From Pseudomonas mosselii (GTDB lineage Bacteria; Pseudomonadota; Gammaproteobacteria; Pseudomonadales; Pseudomonadaceae), in the NCBI RefSeq assembly GCF_005796105.1, contig NZ_VAUO01000006.1, positions 1 through 64,000 on the forward strand: a stretch of 64,000 bases of DNA, written 5' to 3'. Below, piece by piece: positions 35,887 to 44,912 of the stretch (position 1 is the first letter of the stretch; each line of letters begins with the position of its first letter). The position numbers were made by a program, and so were the translations under genes. Below the pieces are notes generated by a model, which did no database searches, was not told the DNA's origin, and saw nothing but the letters and a program-made list of their open reading frames with translations.

Positions 35887-37356
35887 CTACTGAAGAATGG
35901 ATGCGCACCGGGTCAATATTTCATTATTTTTAATGATCACCAGCTTAAGTCTTTTTCTAGCACGCGTGATATTCTGAAATAGCATCTTGGAAACATGATA
36001 ATGAGCCCGCCCCTTATAATACAGCTCACCATTATCACGATAGCTAAAATAGTGATCAATCGGAATTGCAACACCATCAAACTCCTGACCAATCACTTGA
36101 TGCGAAGTATTTCCCACTTGGGAAAAATATTTCTCATGGTGCTCAACATTATATAAGGATGGTGTAAAACGAATAACCTCCCAGTCATTTCCATCCAGCG
36201 AAGAAAGGTACGACTTAGCATCATCAACATTGTCAAAATAGCTAATCTCAATATTATCCCTCCTTGACAAAGGATGATTTCTTTTATTATTAAACAGGGC
36301 CTTAATAAAATCAGAAATCTCTTTGTTCGTTCTTATTTTTTCCGAAAGACTGTAACTATCCTGAACGACCTTATTTATATCGCTAGCAACATCCATCGCC
36401 TCCTCTTCCCTAGACAGCGTTTGGGCCTTATCGTAGGAAAAAATACATATCCTCCCCGAATCCTCAACCCACTTAACAAGTATGTCGAGCTGCGCCTTTC
36501 TAATACGCTGCGCTTCATCGACAACCACCACATCGTAGCGCTCAATCTTGAATTTTTTGTATTCTTTTATTTCCGAAATATCCCACCCGTGATCCTTTAA
36601 CTTTGACTGGCCATCATTTATAATTCCACAATGGATGACTGCAAGTTTATAACCTGAAACCTGAAGACCCTTAGCGATATCATAGACTAGCAACGTTTTA
36701 CCAGTACCTGCGCTGCCTGTCACAGATATAAAACGATAGCTTTTGGAAACTTCAATTGACTCCATAATTTTATTTTTATATTCTTCCTGCTGATGCGTCA
36801 AAAAATATTCATTATTCAAAAATCTATCCGTAGCATTAAAAGGAGAAACCAAATAATTCGAGGGGTCAAATAGCGCATCAACCCTCTCATTCCAAACAGG
36901 AACTTTCCGTTTAAGCAATGCTTTAAGGGCACTAGCCTTAGCTTCTACTAAATTAGAGTCCTCATCAAGCTCGTACAGTTTTTTACTACCAGAAATATAC
37001 GTAAAAGCGCGGACTTTTTTCTTGGTGAACGCTAGGTAATATCGATTTCTTCTTAGCTGCTCTCTCGCCTTTTCTTTCGTACATGTGCTTTTTAGCTCAA
37101 TATTAACTATGGCATCATCAGAAAACCTGAGCAGATCAAATTCCTTACCAATCTGAGGTATTCTATAACCCAAATAGAAACCATCAAAAACTTTCATTTC
37201 ACCTGGGGAATAATCAAGCTCTTCAACCAAACCAGATAAATCCTCAAGCTCCCCTTTCCTTAGTTTTATACCATGAAACTGCAAAAATTTTTGGAAGACC
37301 TCTTCACCCAATGATTCACTTGCTTGGATGAGAGAAATGAGATTAACAAACCGCAT
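35887..37356 (-). CDS. PD-(D/E)XK nuclease fused to DUF2075-type SF1 helicase
   Basis: A 489-aa protein. N-terminal NERD/restriction-like nuclease: IGKEFDLLRFSDDAIVNIELKS, with Asp74, Glu87 and Lys89. The C-terminal helicase has Walker A GSAGTGKT (214-221), Walker B VVVDEAQ (277-283) and a box VI-like NITRARKRLKLVII near 475. AAGGA lies 8 nt before ATG 37356. Enzymes of this design are frequent in phage-defence islands, where they should attack invading DNA or RNA. Low GC compared with the chromosome. Single gene on the minus strand with its own leader. Confidence 0.75.
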   Translation of the reverse strand: MRFVNLISLIQASESLGEEVFQKFLQFHGIKLRKGELEDLSGLVEELDYSPGEMKVFDGFYLGYRIPQIGKEFDLLRFSDDAIVNIELKSTCTKEKAREQLRRNRYYLAFTKKKVRAFTYISGSKKLYELDEDSNLVEAKASALKALLKRKVPVWNERVDALFDPSNYLVSPFNATDRFLNNEYFLTHQQEEYKNKIMESIEVSKSYRFISVTGSAGTGKTLLVYDIAKGLQVSGYKLAVIHCGIINDGQSKLKDHGWDISEIKEYKKFKIERYDVVVVDEAQRIRKAQLDILVKWVEDSGRICIFSYDKAQTLSREEEAMDVASDINKVVQDSYSLSEKIRTNKEISDFIKALFNNKRNHPLSRRDNIEISYFDNVDDAKSYLSSLDGNDWEVIRFTPSLYNVEHHEKYFSQVGNTSHQVIGQEFDGVAIPIDHYFSYRDNGELYYKGRAHYHVSKMLFQNITRARKRLKLVIIKNNEILTRCASILQ

Positions 37357-37853
37357 TTGCGAATTCCTTATATCAGAACTATCCTAATTAACTCGGAGCC
37401 CTTGTGTTTTTTGAAAACCAAGGGTTGATGCCCAATAGAAGCTAGGATTCTGCCACAACTCCTCTACCGAATCACCCAGACTCAGCAATCTCTGGAGGCA
37501 GAAATGCCAACGGATGGCACGCGGCTTACCATATAAGCGCAACCATCTTGGTCTACAGGGACTCTATGGATTCGCCGGGCCTACTCGACTGAGCTGAAGT
37601 GCCTCAGAGAGCGGCTCAAGGGAGTCAGTACCCTCAAGTATTGGTCAGCAAATGCGGTGCCCCCTTCCACAAGTGCGACAGGTCACCCGCATTCTTCGCA
37701 GGCCACAGAAGCGCGTTTTTTGGCAATCAATTTCTGGTTAGGAACCTTCTCCAGATGCGCCAACTTTCTGGGATACTGCGCCTCCAAGCAACACCATAAG
37801 GCTCTAGCTTGGGCTCGGGCACTTCATGGTGCGCCAGAAATAAGGAAACAGGA
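37357..37853. other. Intergenic region, about 500 bases, possible decayed gene
   Basis: A frame ending at 37872 reads ARFLAINFWLGTFSRCANFLGYCASKQHHKALAWARALHG near 37700-37830 (quoted in part: ARFLAINFWLGTFSRC), which looks protein-like but has no start or site and runs into the DUF5710 start. It may be a gene remnant. Nothing else is supported. Confidence 0.3.
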
Positions 37854-38532
37854 ATGGCAAGGATTGACCTGAAAGTCTCCTTCGCTGAGAAAGATGAAAG
37901 CAAAATCCCTCGGTGCCAAATGGGACCCTAGCCAGAAGACCTGGTACATTCCAGAGGGAATCGAGATGGGTCCCTTGGCTCAGTGGCTGCCGGTAACGCA
38001 GCACGACGGCCTGGAGCACGGACCAGAATTTTGCGTCAGGGCGCCCTACTACTACATCCTGGAGTCGGTCTCCGGCTGCTGGGCCTGCCCCAGCTTGACT
38101 CGTGTGTATTCGTTCAAGTTGCCGGAGACACACGAAGAATTCGATTACTACGAGGACGAGAACGAGGATTTCGCGCTCGCCAGCAACCTGGGCGAATGGC
38201 AGTGCCATGGATATCGGGGGACTGTCTCCAATGTCGGCAGTCTCTCCTCCCAGGTCACGAAGCAGATCTACCGCTTTAGCAGCAAGTTCAAACTGGCCCA
38301 CAGCAAAACAGCTGGCACCCGATACTGGATGAATCACTGCGAGCACTGCGGGGCAAAGCTCGGCGATTTCTTCCTGCACAGCGAGCCTGGTGGAGCGTTT
38401 TTTCCAACCTCTCCCCACGAAGCTCAGCGGATGCCCCTCATCAGAATCAACGAACGGTTCGACGCCAACTGTAGCGTCGGGTACGCCTCCGAGGACTTTT
38501 TCGACTGGATGAGAGTTTTCGGACAGTCATGA
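37854..38532 (+). pseudogene. DUF5710-domain protein, apparent +1 frameshift
   Basis: The gene most likely starts at ATG 37854 behind AAGGAAACAGGA. The first 15 codons read MARIDLKVSFAEKDE, the start of a DUF5710 domain, but the rest (AKSLGAKWDPSQKTWYIPEG) continues in the next frame from 37900. One extra A in the AAA run at 37897-37899 explains it. Joined, the product is 225 aa, with possible zinc-binding Cys pairs CWAC (about 65) and HCEHC (about 155). DUF5710 modules occur in mobile-element proteins. It may be a true frameshift, a slippage site or a sequencing error. Function unknown. Confidence 0.6.
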
Positions 38533-38690
38533 AAGCATGGGTTAAGCAGCATGTACTCCCACTCGCATTGAAATTACAATTACAATAACTACCCGGCTCA
38601 ATTCAAACGAACGATTCAAGTACCGAAAAACCTCGACCACAAGTTTATCAACACAGAGCCAGCACAAATTTTAAAATACGGAAAAATAAA

Positions 38691-40325
38691 ATGATCTCGA
38701 AACTCAGCCATTTATCCAGAAATAAAAATCTTGAAAAAACCATTGACACGAGAGTCGCACTTCATAACGGAAGTCTAAAAAGCATAGGCGTCTTCCTAGA
38801 CGTACTTGATGACCTTATAATCATCTTTAACAACGCGCCTGAACGGCACAAGCTACTTAGAATACAAAACTTTTTAAGATACAAAGGCGACATTCATGAC
38901 CAACGCAATATAGAAAACATCTTGAGCAAAGCAGAACATGATTACCTGCTTGCTTTCCAGCTTTACCTGCAAGGCATAAGGGAAGAGCTTTACATGTCAC
39001 ACGGCACTACCCTCGACATTATCAGAAACACTGCACTAAACATCCAACGCCAAATATCTTTAAAAAACCTGACAAATGACCAGATAAAAAACCTCATAGA
39101 GGACTCACTAAAATCCTACTCAACTTTTTATTACACGCTTTTTAGCCAAGGAGAGAACCTTGCAGTTTCATTTTACCACCCTACAATTACACTATATGTC
39201 GTGAGACGCTGGGCCGACTACTCTATAAAAACTGGCAGAGGCTCTTTTCATCTTATAGTAACAGCAGATGACAAACTCAGCATACCATCTGAAATAGCAA
39301 CTCAAGGCAATGTGTGCTCGCTAGCCATCAGAAACGAAAATGGTTACTTCAACGAAATCACATTATCCAACCCATTACAAAACTGTATCGACCTAATACA
39401 GGCGGCATCGGCAAAACTCAAATCCGACCATCCCACGGCAGCAAAGACACTTAGCGAATACAATGCGTGCCTTGCAAAACTCTTTAAGCTCAGAGAGGAA
39501 TTTCAAAGATACAACCGGCCCCAAGGCCATCTTTTCCTAGAAGAACTGAAGCTCACCAGGAAACATATTGAAATTTCCAACGACCGCATACTCAATTTTC
39601 ATGCCGACCCTTTTAAAAACCAAGATAACCCCCTTAGAACAGTCCACACCTTGTTGTCTGGAATGTGGGATTCATGGGTAAACGAGCTTAATCTCAGCGA
39701 AAATATACGCGCTTCGTTACTTGAAATAAAAAGAAATGACGGCTTGTACAGGTTAAAAAACTCCGACAGCTCCTCTCAAAATAAGTTTAAAGAGGAAAAC
39801 CTAACCGCAGTTCTTGCCAGCCTGCTAAGAGCAGCCTATTTTAAAAACAGCAGAATATCAATTCAACGTGAAGCTTACATAGGTTCAGGCCGCGCAGATA
39901 TAAAAATAACAAACAACGGGAAAACCATAGGACTAGTTGAATCCAAACTCGCAACAGAAAACTTTTATCAGAAAATATATGAAGGCCTTCATCAATTATT
40001 TAAGCGATATAGCGAAAACGACATTATAAACGAAGGCTCCCCGATAGACCTCTATCTAGTGATTTTCTCGTTCGACAGAGAATTTGATGCAATAGCGCAG
40101 CACATCGAAGCCGCCGTTAACAAATACTCATTGGAGAAAAATATTACATGCCAAAAACACGAAAGCAGTGAAAACCACTTAGCATTCACATACATCGAAC
40201 CTAGAGAGACATATGGCTTCTTAAACAAGTCTAGAAACATAACGATATATCTTTGCAACATGGAGGTTGACTACAAATCAAAGCTTCTGGCTTCAGTAAA
40301 ACGAAAAAACAGTTCTGCTACGTAG
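38691..40325 (+). CDS. Unrecognised protein with C-terminal PD-(D/E)XK-like nuclease motif
   Basis: A 544-aa, AT-rich gene standing alone. Residues 1-380 are helical and match no family I know. The C-terminal part contains GSGRADIKI with Asp403, then a turn and GLVESKL with Glu417 and Lys419, followed by a helix with QKIYEGLHQLFKRYSEND. That is the beta-hairpin/ExK/helix order of restriction-type nucleases. The last 60 residues alternate strands. A large unknown sensor fused to a nuclease and carried singly in a defence island suggests a single-gene conflict system. Function is inferred from this motif only. Confidence 0.55.
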   Translation: MISKLSHLSRNKNLEKTIDTRVALHNGSLKSIGVFLDVLDDLIIIFNNAPERHKLLRIQNFLRYKGDIHDQRNIENILSKAEHDYLLAFQLYLQGIREELYMSHGTTLDIIRNTALNIQRQISLKNLTNDQIKNLIEDSLKSYSTFYYTLFSQGENLAVSFYHPTITLYVVRRWADYSIKTGRGSFHLIVTADDKLSIPSEIATQGNVCSLAIRNENGYFNEITLSNPLQNCIDLIQAASAKLKSDHPTAAKTLSEYNACLAKLFKLREEFQRYNRPQGHLFLEELKLTRKHIEISNDRILNFHADPFKNQDNPLRTVHTLLSGMWDSWVNELNLSENIRASLLEIKRNDGLYRLKNSDSSSQNKFKEENLTAVLASLLRAAYFKNSRISIQREAYIGSGRADIKITNNGKTIGLVESKLATENFYQKIYEGLHQLFKRYSENDIINEGSPIDLYLVIFSFDREFDAIAQHIEAAVNKYSLEKNITCQKHESSENHLAFTYIEPRETYGFLNKSRNITIYLCNMEVDYKSKLLASVKRKNSSAT

Positions 40326-40852
40326 CACTTCTGAGGAGCGTGGAAAATCAAATCAGGCGATGTGTCCCCCCTCACCAGGTAGTCCGAGCGAATGCCACAC
40401 CCAACCTATCAACCTACAAGGTGGGCTATGGCTGGCCGCTTGGTTAGATACCCGCGCGACCAGCGCGTTTCGCCCGACCCATATCGGAGTTTTCCACGAC
40501 TTCGATTTTGCAGGCAAGCCAACAACGCCTGGCATATACGATACGACGCGAGCGTCATGGGTACGTTCTATTCGAAAGGCTATATGACGACAATCCGCAA
40601 GGGCTTTACTCCCCAGTGGAGGACGACCAGGCGCTTGTACATTGGAGCAGCTAATCAGACGGAAACGGCAAAGCCACTAGAGGTAAGGATAGCGCGGGCA
40701 GCAATCCACTCGAACCGGGGTACGAACGCTGCGGAAGACAAATAAGTCCGTCAAGACGCATGCCATGCTGGATGTGGTTGTAATGGGGACCGTCACTGGC
40801 TTCGACCTGGCCGAAGCCAGTGTCGCTTCAATGCCCTTGGTCAACAGCGCGA
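40326..40852. other. Intergenic region with a possible gene remnant
   Basis: No gene with a start and site. A start-less frame (40448-40654) contains QRLAYTIRRERHGYVLFERL (in part) then LYSPVEDDQALVHWSS and a stop, which looks like the end of a decayed gene. Other frames here (40360-40587, 40392-40745) look like shadows. Local GC is higher than in the flanking cargo genes. Confidence 0.3.
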
Positions 40853-41263
40853 TCACTCAACGGGGGGCGAAAAGCACTTGGTCAAATCTGAGCTGTCTGG
40901 ATCGCACCGAACGTACCCCTTGCGCTCGTACCAATGGATCAGAGCCTCATCGGAATAATGCTCTCGGTCCAAGGACCTTGCGGTAAGCTTGACGCTCATA
41001 CAGCCAATCTCAGATGCAATACTCTCGGCCTGCCCAAGCATCCACGCTCCTATTCCTGCCCCCCTCACTTCGCGAAGCACAAAAATTTCGTAAATGAAGC
41101 CCTGCGGAAGCCCCCAGTCTTCGTAGATAAGCAAACCTACCTCTACACCGTCTTGCAAAACCACGAACGTCCGCGTCTTCGTGCTATGTCCCCGGACATA
41201 ACGCTCTCGCAGGCAGAGGTCGCGTACCTCTTCTGAGGCAAATATCTCGGATGTAGACAGCAC
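40853..41263 (-). CDS. GNAT-family N-acetyltransferase
   Basis: A 136-aa GNAT-fold protein. The acetyl-CoA loop is visible in VLREVRGAGIGAWMLGQAE (about 62-80), with the strand before it IYEIFV and the later WYERKGYVRC typical of motif B. Start is GTG 41263 behind AGAGGAAAA. Downstream of the two-gene OST-HTH unit on the same strand but separated by 118 bases. The substrate is unknown; no antitoxin-like gene is adjacent, so a GNAT toxin is unlikely. Confidence 0.75.
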   Translation of the reverse strand: MLSTSEIFASEEVRDLCLRERYVRGHSTKTRTFVVLQDGVEVGLLIYEDWGLPQGFIYEIFVLREVRGAGIGAWMLGQAESIASEIGCMSVKLTARSLDREHYSDEALIHWYERKGYVRCDPDSSDLTKCFSPPVE

Positions 41264-41381
41264 TTTTCCTCTCTTAGGCTTTCCTGATCGTTTCCAAATA
41301 ATACCGTCGCGATGTAACGCAGCTAGGGGAGCAGTCAGATTAATTATCTATGGTAGGCTGAGAGCAAAAAATTGCGTCAGG

Positions 41382-42197
41382 CTATTTCTTACCTCTCACA
41401 GCTCCGAACGGGGTGACATTAAGATACTCCGTAGGTCCATTTTTCTTAAAGTGAGTTTTCTTGTACCTATCGACGAACTCAAAACTTCTTTGATTCACCG
41501 AACTCACATCAAAATGAAGGCCCTCTATTAGCTGATGAGAATACTTCCACGTCTCAGGGAAAGTTGCTTTACCGTGGCGCGGCCCTCGAACATCCCAGGC
41601 CCTCTCTTTACTATCAACCCAGACTGGGTAATTATTAGATCTAGCTTGGCGACTATGGTCATCTGAGAACCTTGCCAAGCTTTTTTTAACACCCTTTAGA
41701 TTATCCAAGCCATTATAGCTCTCGGCCATACGCCAGAGCCCATGATGTTTCTTGGACAAAAACATCTCAGGCAGAATTAACGGAGAATACTGGTCTTTAG
41801 GTTTAATATGCTCTTGCCAGAAGCACTCTTCCTCTAGGACATCCGCTAAAAATCTTTTGAAATCCGCCAAACTTGGAGCCGAATAAGCAAGTTTAAGGTG
41901 ACAAGCGTCTATACGCCGATAGCGAAAAAAAGGCCTGATCATAGGCTCGATAGCCAGCAACTCGCGGTCGGCCGCAGTGCCGCTCGCGACACCCACAACG
42001 GTAGCGCCACCTTGACTCACCACCTTATCCAAAAGAGCTTCAACCTGAACCTTTCTAAGCCCGTCTTCCTTACTATCCGAGCCAGCAAATACAGTAAAGA
42101 CCCAGGGATCAAATTCGCAACCAATCTCAACGAACACAGATTGGAGTCTCTTTACTCGTGAGCCTGCAACTCCCGCAATAATGATATTGTGATTCAT
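41382..42197 (-). CDS. Unrecognised protein paired with OST-HTH gene
   Basis: A 271-aa protein, 6 bases after the stop of the OST-HTH gene, so surely in one operon. The N-terminal 100 residues look like an alpha/beta fold (NIIIAGVAGSRVKRLQSVF, ATVVGVASGTAADRELLAIEP). The C-terminal half is basic and rich in aromatic and His residues (SKKHHGLWRMAESYNGL). OST-HTH domains are often joined to NYN-type RNases, but I cannot point to NYN acidic residues here. Function unknown; a role with RNA is a guess from its partner. Confidence 0.55.
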   Translation of the reverse strand: MNHNIIIAGVAGSRVKRLQSVFVEIGCEFDPWVFTVFAGSDSKEDGLRKVQVEALLDKVVSQGGATVVGVASGTAADRELLAIEPMIRPFFRYRRIDACHLKLAYSAPSLADFKRFLADVLEEECFWQEHIKPKDQYSPLILPEMFLSKKHHGLWRMAESYNGLDNLKGVKKSLARFSDDHSRQARSNNYPVWVDSKERAWDVRGPRHGKATFPETWKYSHQLIEGLHFDVSSVNQRSFEFVDRYKKTHFKKNGPTEYLNVTPFGAVRGKK

Positions 42198-42203
42198 GAA
42201 GCA

Positions 42204-43037
42204 TCACTTATGAGAGAGAAGCTTTAAAACCACATCTAAAGGCACTGAAATACGAGAAACATCTTCACGGCTCAAACGAGCTAAGAAGCTTTGCAAACCA
42301 TTTTCCAGCTCTTCATCCACCAATGGCTCCGCAACCTCGGCGATTACCGTCGGAGACTTCCCAGGACTACCTGTAACCCAAGTAGGCTGCCAGATTAGTC
42401 CTCGCTCATCAGACCAATCCTTTAGCTTTTGAGCGAGAGCCTTTAACCTAAATTTATGCCATTTCTGAGCAACACCATATGCCCGAGCAGCGTGAGTAAA
42501 ACTTGCGAGAGGTTTAGCACCATCCAGTGCTTCACTCAGCTTACCTTTGATGGTGGAATCAAGCTTAACGCCATCAATAAAGGCTCTCCGGACCTCAACT
42601 TCCTGTTCGAGCCCACCGGGTGGAAGTGGAATACCGTCGACAGGCATCTCAACCGCACTTGACTGACAAAAAACCTCATCAGTTTCGATAGAATAGTAAT
42701 GAGTGACCGGCTCTTTAGGATTTGGCAGAGCAGTCAACGCGCTGAAAAAATCTTCGCGAATTCGTGTAAATGGGCTGGAAACTGTCGGCTCAGCTAAAAG
42801 TTCTCCACGACCTATCGGTGCAATTTGAATATCACGACCGGGCGTTCGCTGAATGATGACTTTATGAGGAAAGTTTTCCAAAAACTTTGCAAAGCTCGAC
42901 ATTCCATCAGGTGGAAACTGGACGTGATTATCGGCCGCAATTTTTGAGACAAAAGATCTGAATTTAGCGCCTGGAACTGCCGCACCGCTTTTCGAAACCT
43001 GATCTAGTGCCAGATCTAGGATTTCTTCGTAATCCAT
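42204..43037 (-). CDS. OST-HTH/LOTUS-domain protein with UPF0158-like C-terminal region
   Basis: A 277-aa protein. Residues 1-75 match the OST-HTH/LOTUS winged-helix pattern (YEEILDLALDQVSKSGAAVPG, then FLENFPHKVIIQRTPGRDIQIAPI in two steps), a domain that binds RNA. Residues about 110-220 follow the UPF0158 order: HYYSIETDEVF, a mid helix, then ALDGAKPLASFTHAARAYGVAQKWHKFR (in part). ATG 43037 has AGGA 6 nt upstream. The leader holds a terminator hairpin at 43064-43084. First gene of a two-gene operon. The combination suggests an RNA-sensing function; not known to me as a described system. Confidence 0.6.
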   Translation of the reverse strand: MDYEEILDLALDQVSKSGAAVPGAKFRSFVSKIAADNHVQFPPDGMSSFAKFLENFPHKVIIQRTPGRDIQIAPIGRGELLAEPTVSSPFTRIREDFFSALTALPNPKEPVTHYYSIETDEVFCQSSAVEMPVDGIPLPPGGLEQEVEVRRAFIDGVKLDSTIKGKLSEALDGAKPLASFTHAARAYGVAQKWHKFRLKALAQKLKDWSDERGLIWQPTWVTGSPGKSPTVIAEVAEPLVDEELENGLQSFLARLSREDVSRISVPLDVVLKLLSHK

Positions 43038-43057
43038 AAAGTCCTTTTCCCTTGGTC

Positions 43058-43084
43058 AGAAAAAAGGGGTCCTAGGGACCCCTT
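43058..43084 (-). terminator. Terminator hairpin in the leader of the OST-HTH operon
   Basis: Perfect 9-bp stem (43064-43072 with 43076-43084), 3-nt loop and six T on the minus strand. It lies 27 bases upstream of the OST-HTH start on the same strand. It either insulates the operon or acts as an attenuator in its leader. Confidence 0.7.
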
Positions 43085-43938
43085 ATTTCATACGTATACC
43101 CACACGAGAAAGATGAGCGGACATGTTCAAACAAGCTAAAGATTATAAAATCTATAAACTTATCCTTACATCAACCTTAAAGTAGCCAAGCTAATAGAGC
43201 CTTGTGGGAGCTGCTAATGCTTCGCTACGCTGATCTTTACTCAGCCTTCCGGACCTTAACAGCAATTAGGCTGAAAAATGCGGAATCAGATATACTATAC
43301 CACGCTAAAATAGCAAGATCAAGCATGGTGTCGTGCTGCATACGAACGATGCTAGACGCAACAGAGCACCGACTGGTGTACGCATGGATATAAAAACAGC
43401 AATACTGGAGTTTTATTTTTCTCTGACCGAGTACCTAATCTCATCTGGGATACAACTTCTTGAGTCAGCGACTAGTCCTTTATGGTGGTGCGCATAAGCG
43501 CTCCTTAAATTGCTAAAAGAAATAACCGACCTGCGTTAGCCGGAAGAATCTAGAGCACGCCTAGCGCCTGAACTCACTAGAGCTTCTTCGGAGAATCCTA
43601 GTGACGGGTCTAGGGCAAATCTGATGCTTCGAGATCGGCAGTCTATCCCACGTTCACTGACGCGCCCAGTACACAGTCACCACTCGAACCCCTAAACCAA
43701 AGACGAAGGAGTACAGATGTACTCTATTGGCCAATGGCCAGCAATTAGCTATAGTCTGACCAGCTGAGTGACGGCAGTGAATATGAAATCTAGCACAGCC
43801 TTGCTCACAAGCAGTGGATCTACAAAAAACCATCTATCAACACGTACATTTGGACATCACAAGCAGCATTGAAGGACCTTAGATTTCTTAACAATTGTAA
43901 TCAAAATCAAACTGCCCTCCTGTTCGAGGAGGCATCAC
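43085..43938. other. Non-coding stretch of about 850 bases
   Basis: No frame here has a site and protein-like content; a 63-codon frame at 43202-43393 is not convincing. On the minus strand, 43772-43754 resembles a tRNA D-arm (CTCAGCTGGTCAGA) and 43692-43681 resembles a T-arm (GGGGTTCGAGTG), but the spacing is too long and no stem closes, so at best it is a tRNA relic. The right part must hold the promoter of the ABC-3C operon. Confidence 0.4.
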
Positions 43939-44907
43939 GTGCTGAGGACGGGAGCACACATGCATCTTACAAAACATGGGCTATTCGATGGGAATAGCTG
44001 GGAGAATTTGTTTCAGAATATCTTCAAAACCAAACACGCTGAAGACGACTATCAAGAGATGCCAGCGTCACCTGGTGATTACGGCATTGAAGGATTTGTT
44101 GGGAGAACCGGTGTAGCTTTTCAATGTTACTGCCCCAAAAAACTATATGATCCTATTACCTTATACGGAAAACAGCGAGACAAGATTACCGAAGACATCG
44201 CAAAACTGCAAAAATACGAAACTCAAATCAAGAAACGAATCGGCAACTCCTTGATTCGAAGATGGATATTCATCACGCCAGAAATTGATAAAAATAAGCT
44301 GCTTGCCCACGCTCAAGAAAAAGCCGAAGAGGCAAAAGCATGGAAGCTGAGCATTCTGAGCCCTGACTTCGGAATATTGCTTCATGATGGTGATTTCTAT
44401 AGAAAAGAGATTCAAGAACAGAAGTCTCTACAGGGTGAAGCGTTTTACATAGAAGGCACATCACTTACTCTACCGGATCTCACTGGTGATCTTACTGAAT
44501 ACGAAGAGCATATTCTTCGAAAATCAAAGATTCGCGTAGCCGCTAGCCAAGGGCTAACCTGTGTAGATAGGTTGGAACAAAGACATGCTGCAAAAGTCGA
44601 GCGAATCTACACCTCAACACTGAACAATTTTCTCAGCTTCAGTCAATTTCGCGCTGAACTAGACACAATCTCCCCCTTGCTATTCCATAAGGTGGACCGA
44701 ATTCTAGGTACATTTGAAGGCGAAGTCTACGAGTGGTCGGACACTCTTCGCGCAACACCGGACGAGCTTACAGAGAAGATAAAAAGCGATCTCAAGAACC
44801 GCCTTGAGAACGAACTCAAGTCACATGTAGACTACATCCTTACCACCAGAATAGTTAATCATGCAGTAGCCAACTGGCTGGGACTCTGCCAACTAGACTA
44901 CGAGTAA
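43939..44907 (+). CDS. ABC-three-component system effector (restriction-like nuclease)
   Basis: A 322-aa protein, first of three genes. Residues 42-68 resemble the core of Mrr-like nucleases: GDYGIEGF (Asp47) and GVAFQCYCPKK, where the usual QxK reads Q62-C-Y64 with Lys67 nearby. The rest is helical, ending in EGEVYEWSDTLRATPDELTEKIK (in part). GTG 43939 has a perfect AGGAGG 6 nt upstream; ATG 43960 has GGGAG, so the start is open. In ABC-3C and Lamassu systems the first component is a variable effector kept in check by the ATPase. Activity is inferred. Confidence 0.65.
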   Translation: MLRTGAHMHLTKHGLFDGNSWENLFQNIFKTKHAEDDYQEMPASPGDYGIEGFVGRTGVAFQCYCPKKLYDPITLYGKQRDKITEDIAKLQKYETQIKKRIGNSLIRRWIFITPEIDKNKLLAHAQEKAEEAKAWKLSILSPDFGILLHDGDFYRKEIQEQKSLQGEAFYIEGTSLTLPDLTGDLTEYEEHILRKSKIRVAASQGLTCVDRLEQRHAAKVERIYTSTLNNFLSFSQFRAELDTISPLLFHKVDRILGTFEGEVYEWSDTLRATPDELTEKIKSDLKNRLENELKSHVDYILTTRIVNHAVANWLGLCQLDYE

Positions 44908-44912
44908 TTGGG

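Noticed and set aside
40853..41263. GNAT toxin of a toxin-antitoxin pair
   Set aside because: No adjacent RHH or HTH antitoxin gene; the nearest genes are the unknown OST-HTH partner and a gene-free stretch.
43681..43772. Possible tRNA on the minus strand
   Set aside because: D-arm and T-arm-like pieces are about 65 bases apart with no acceptor stem, so not a functional tRNA.
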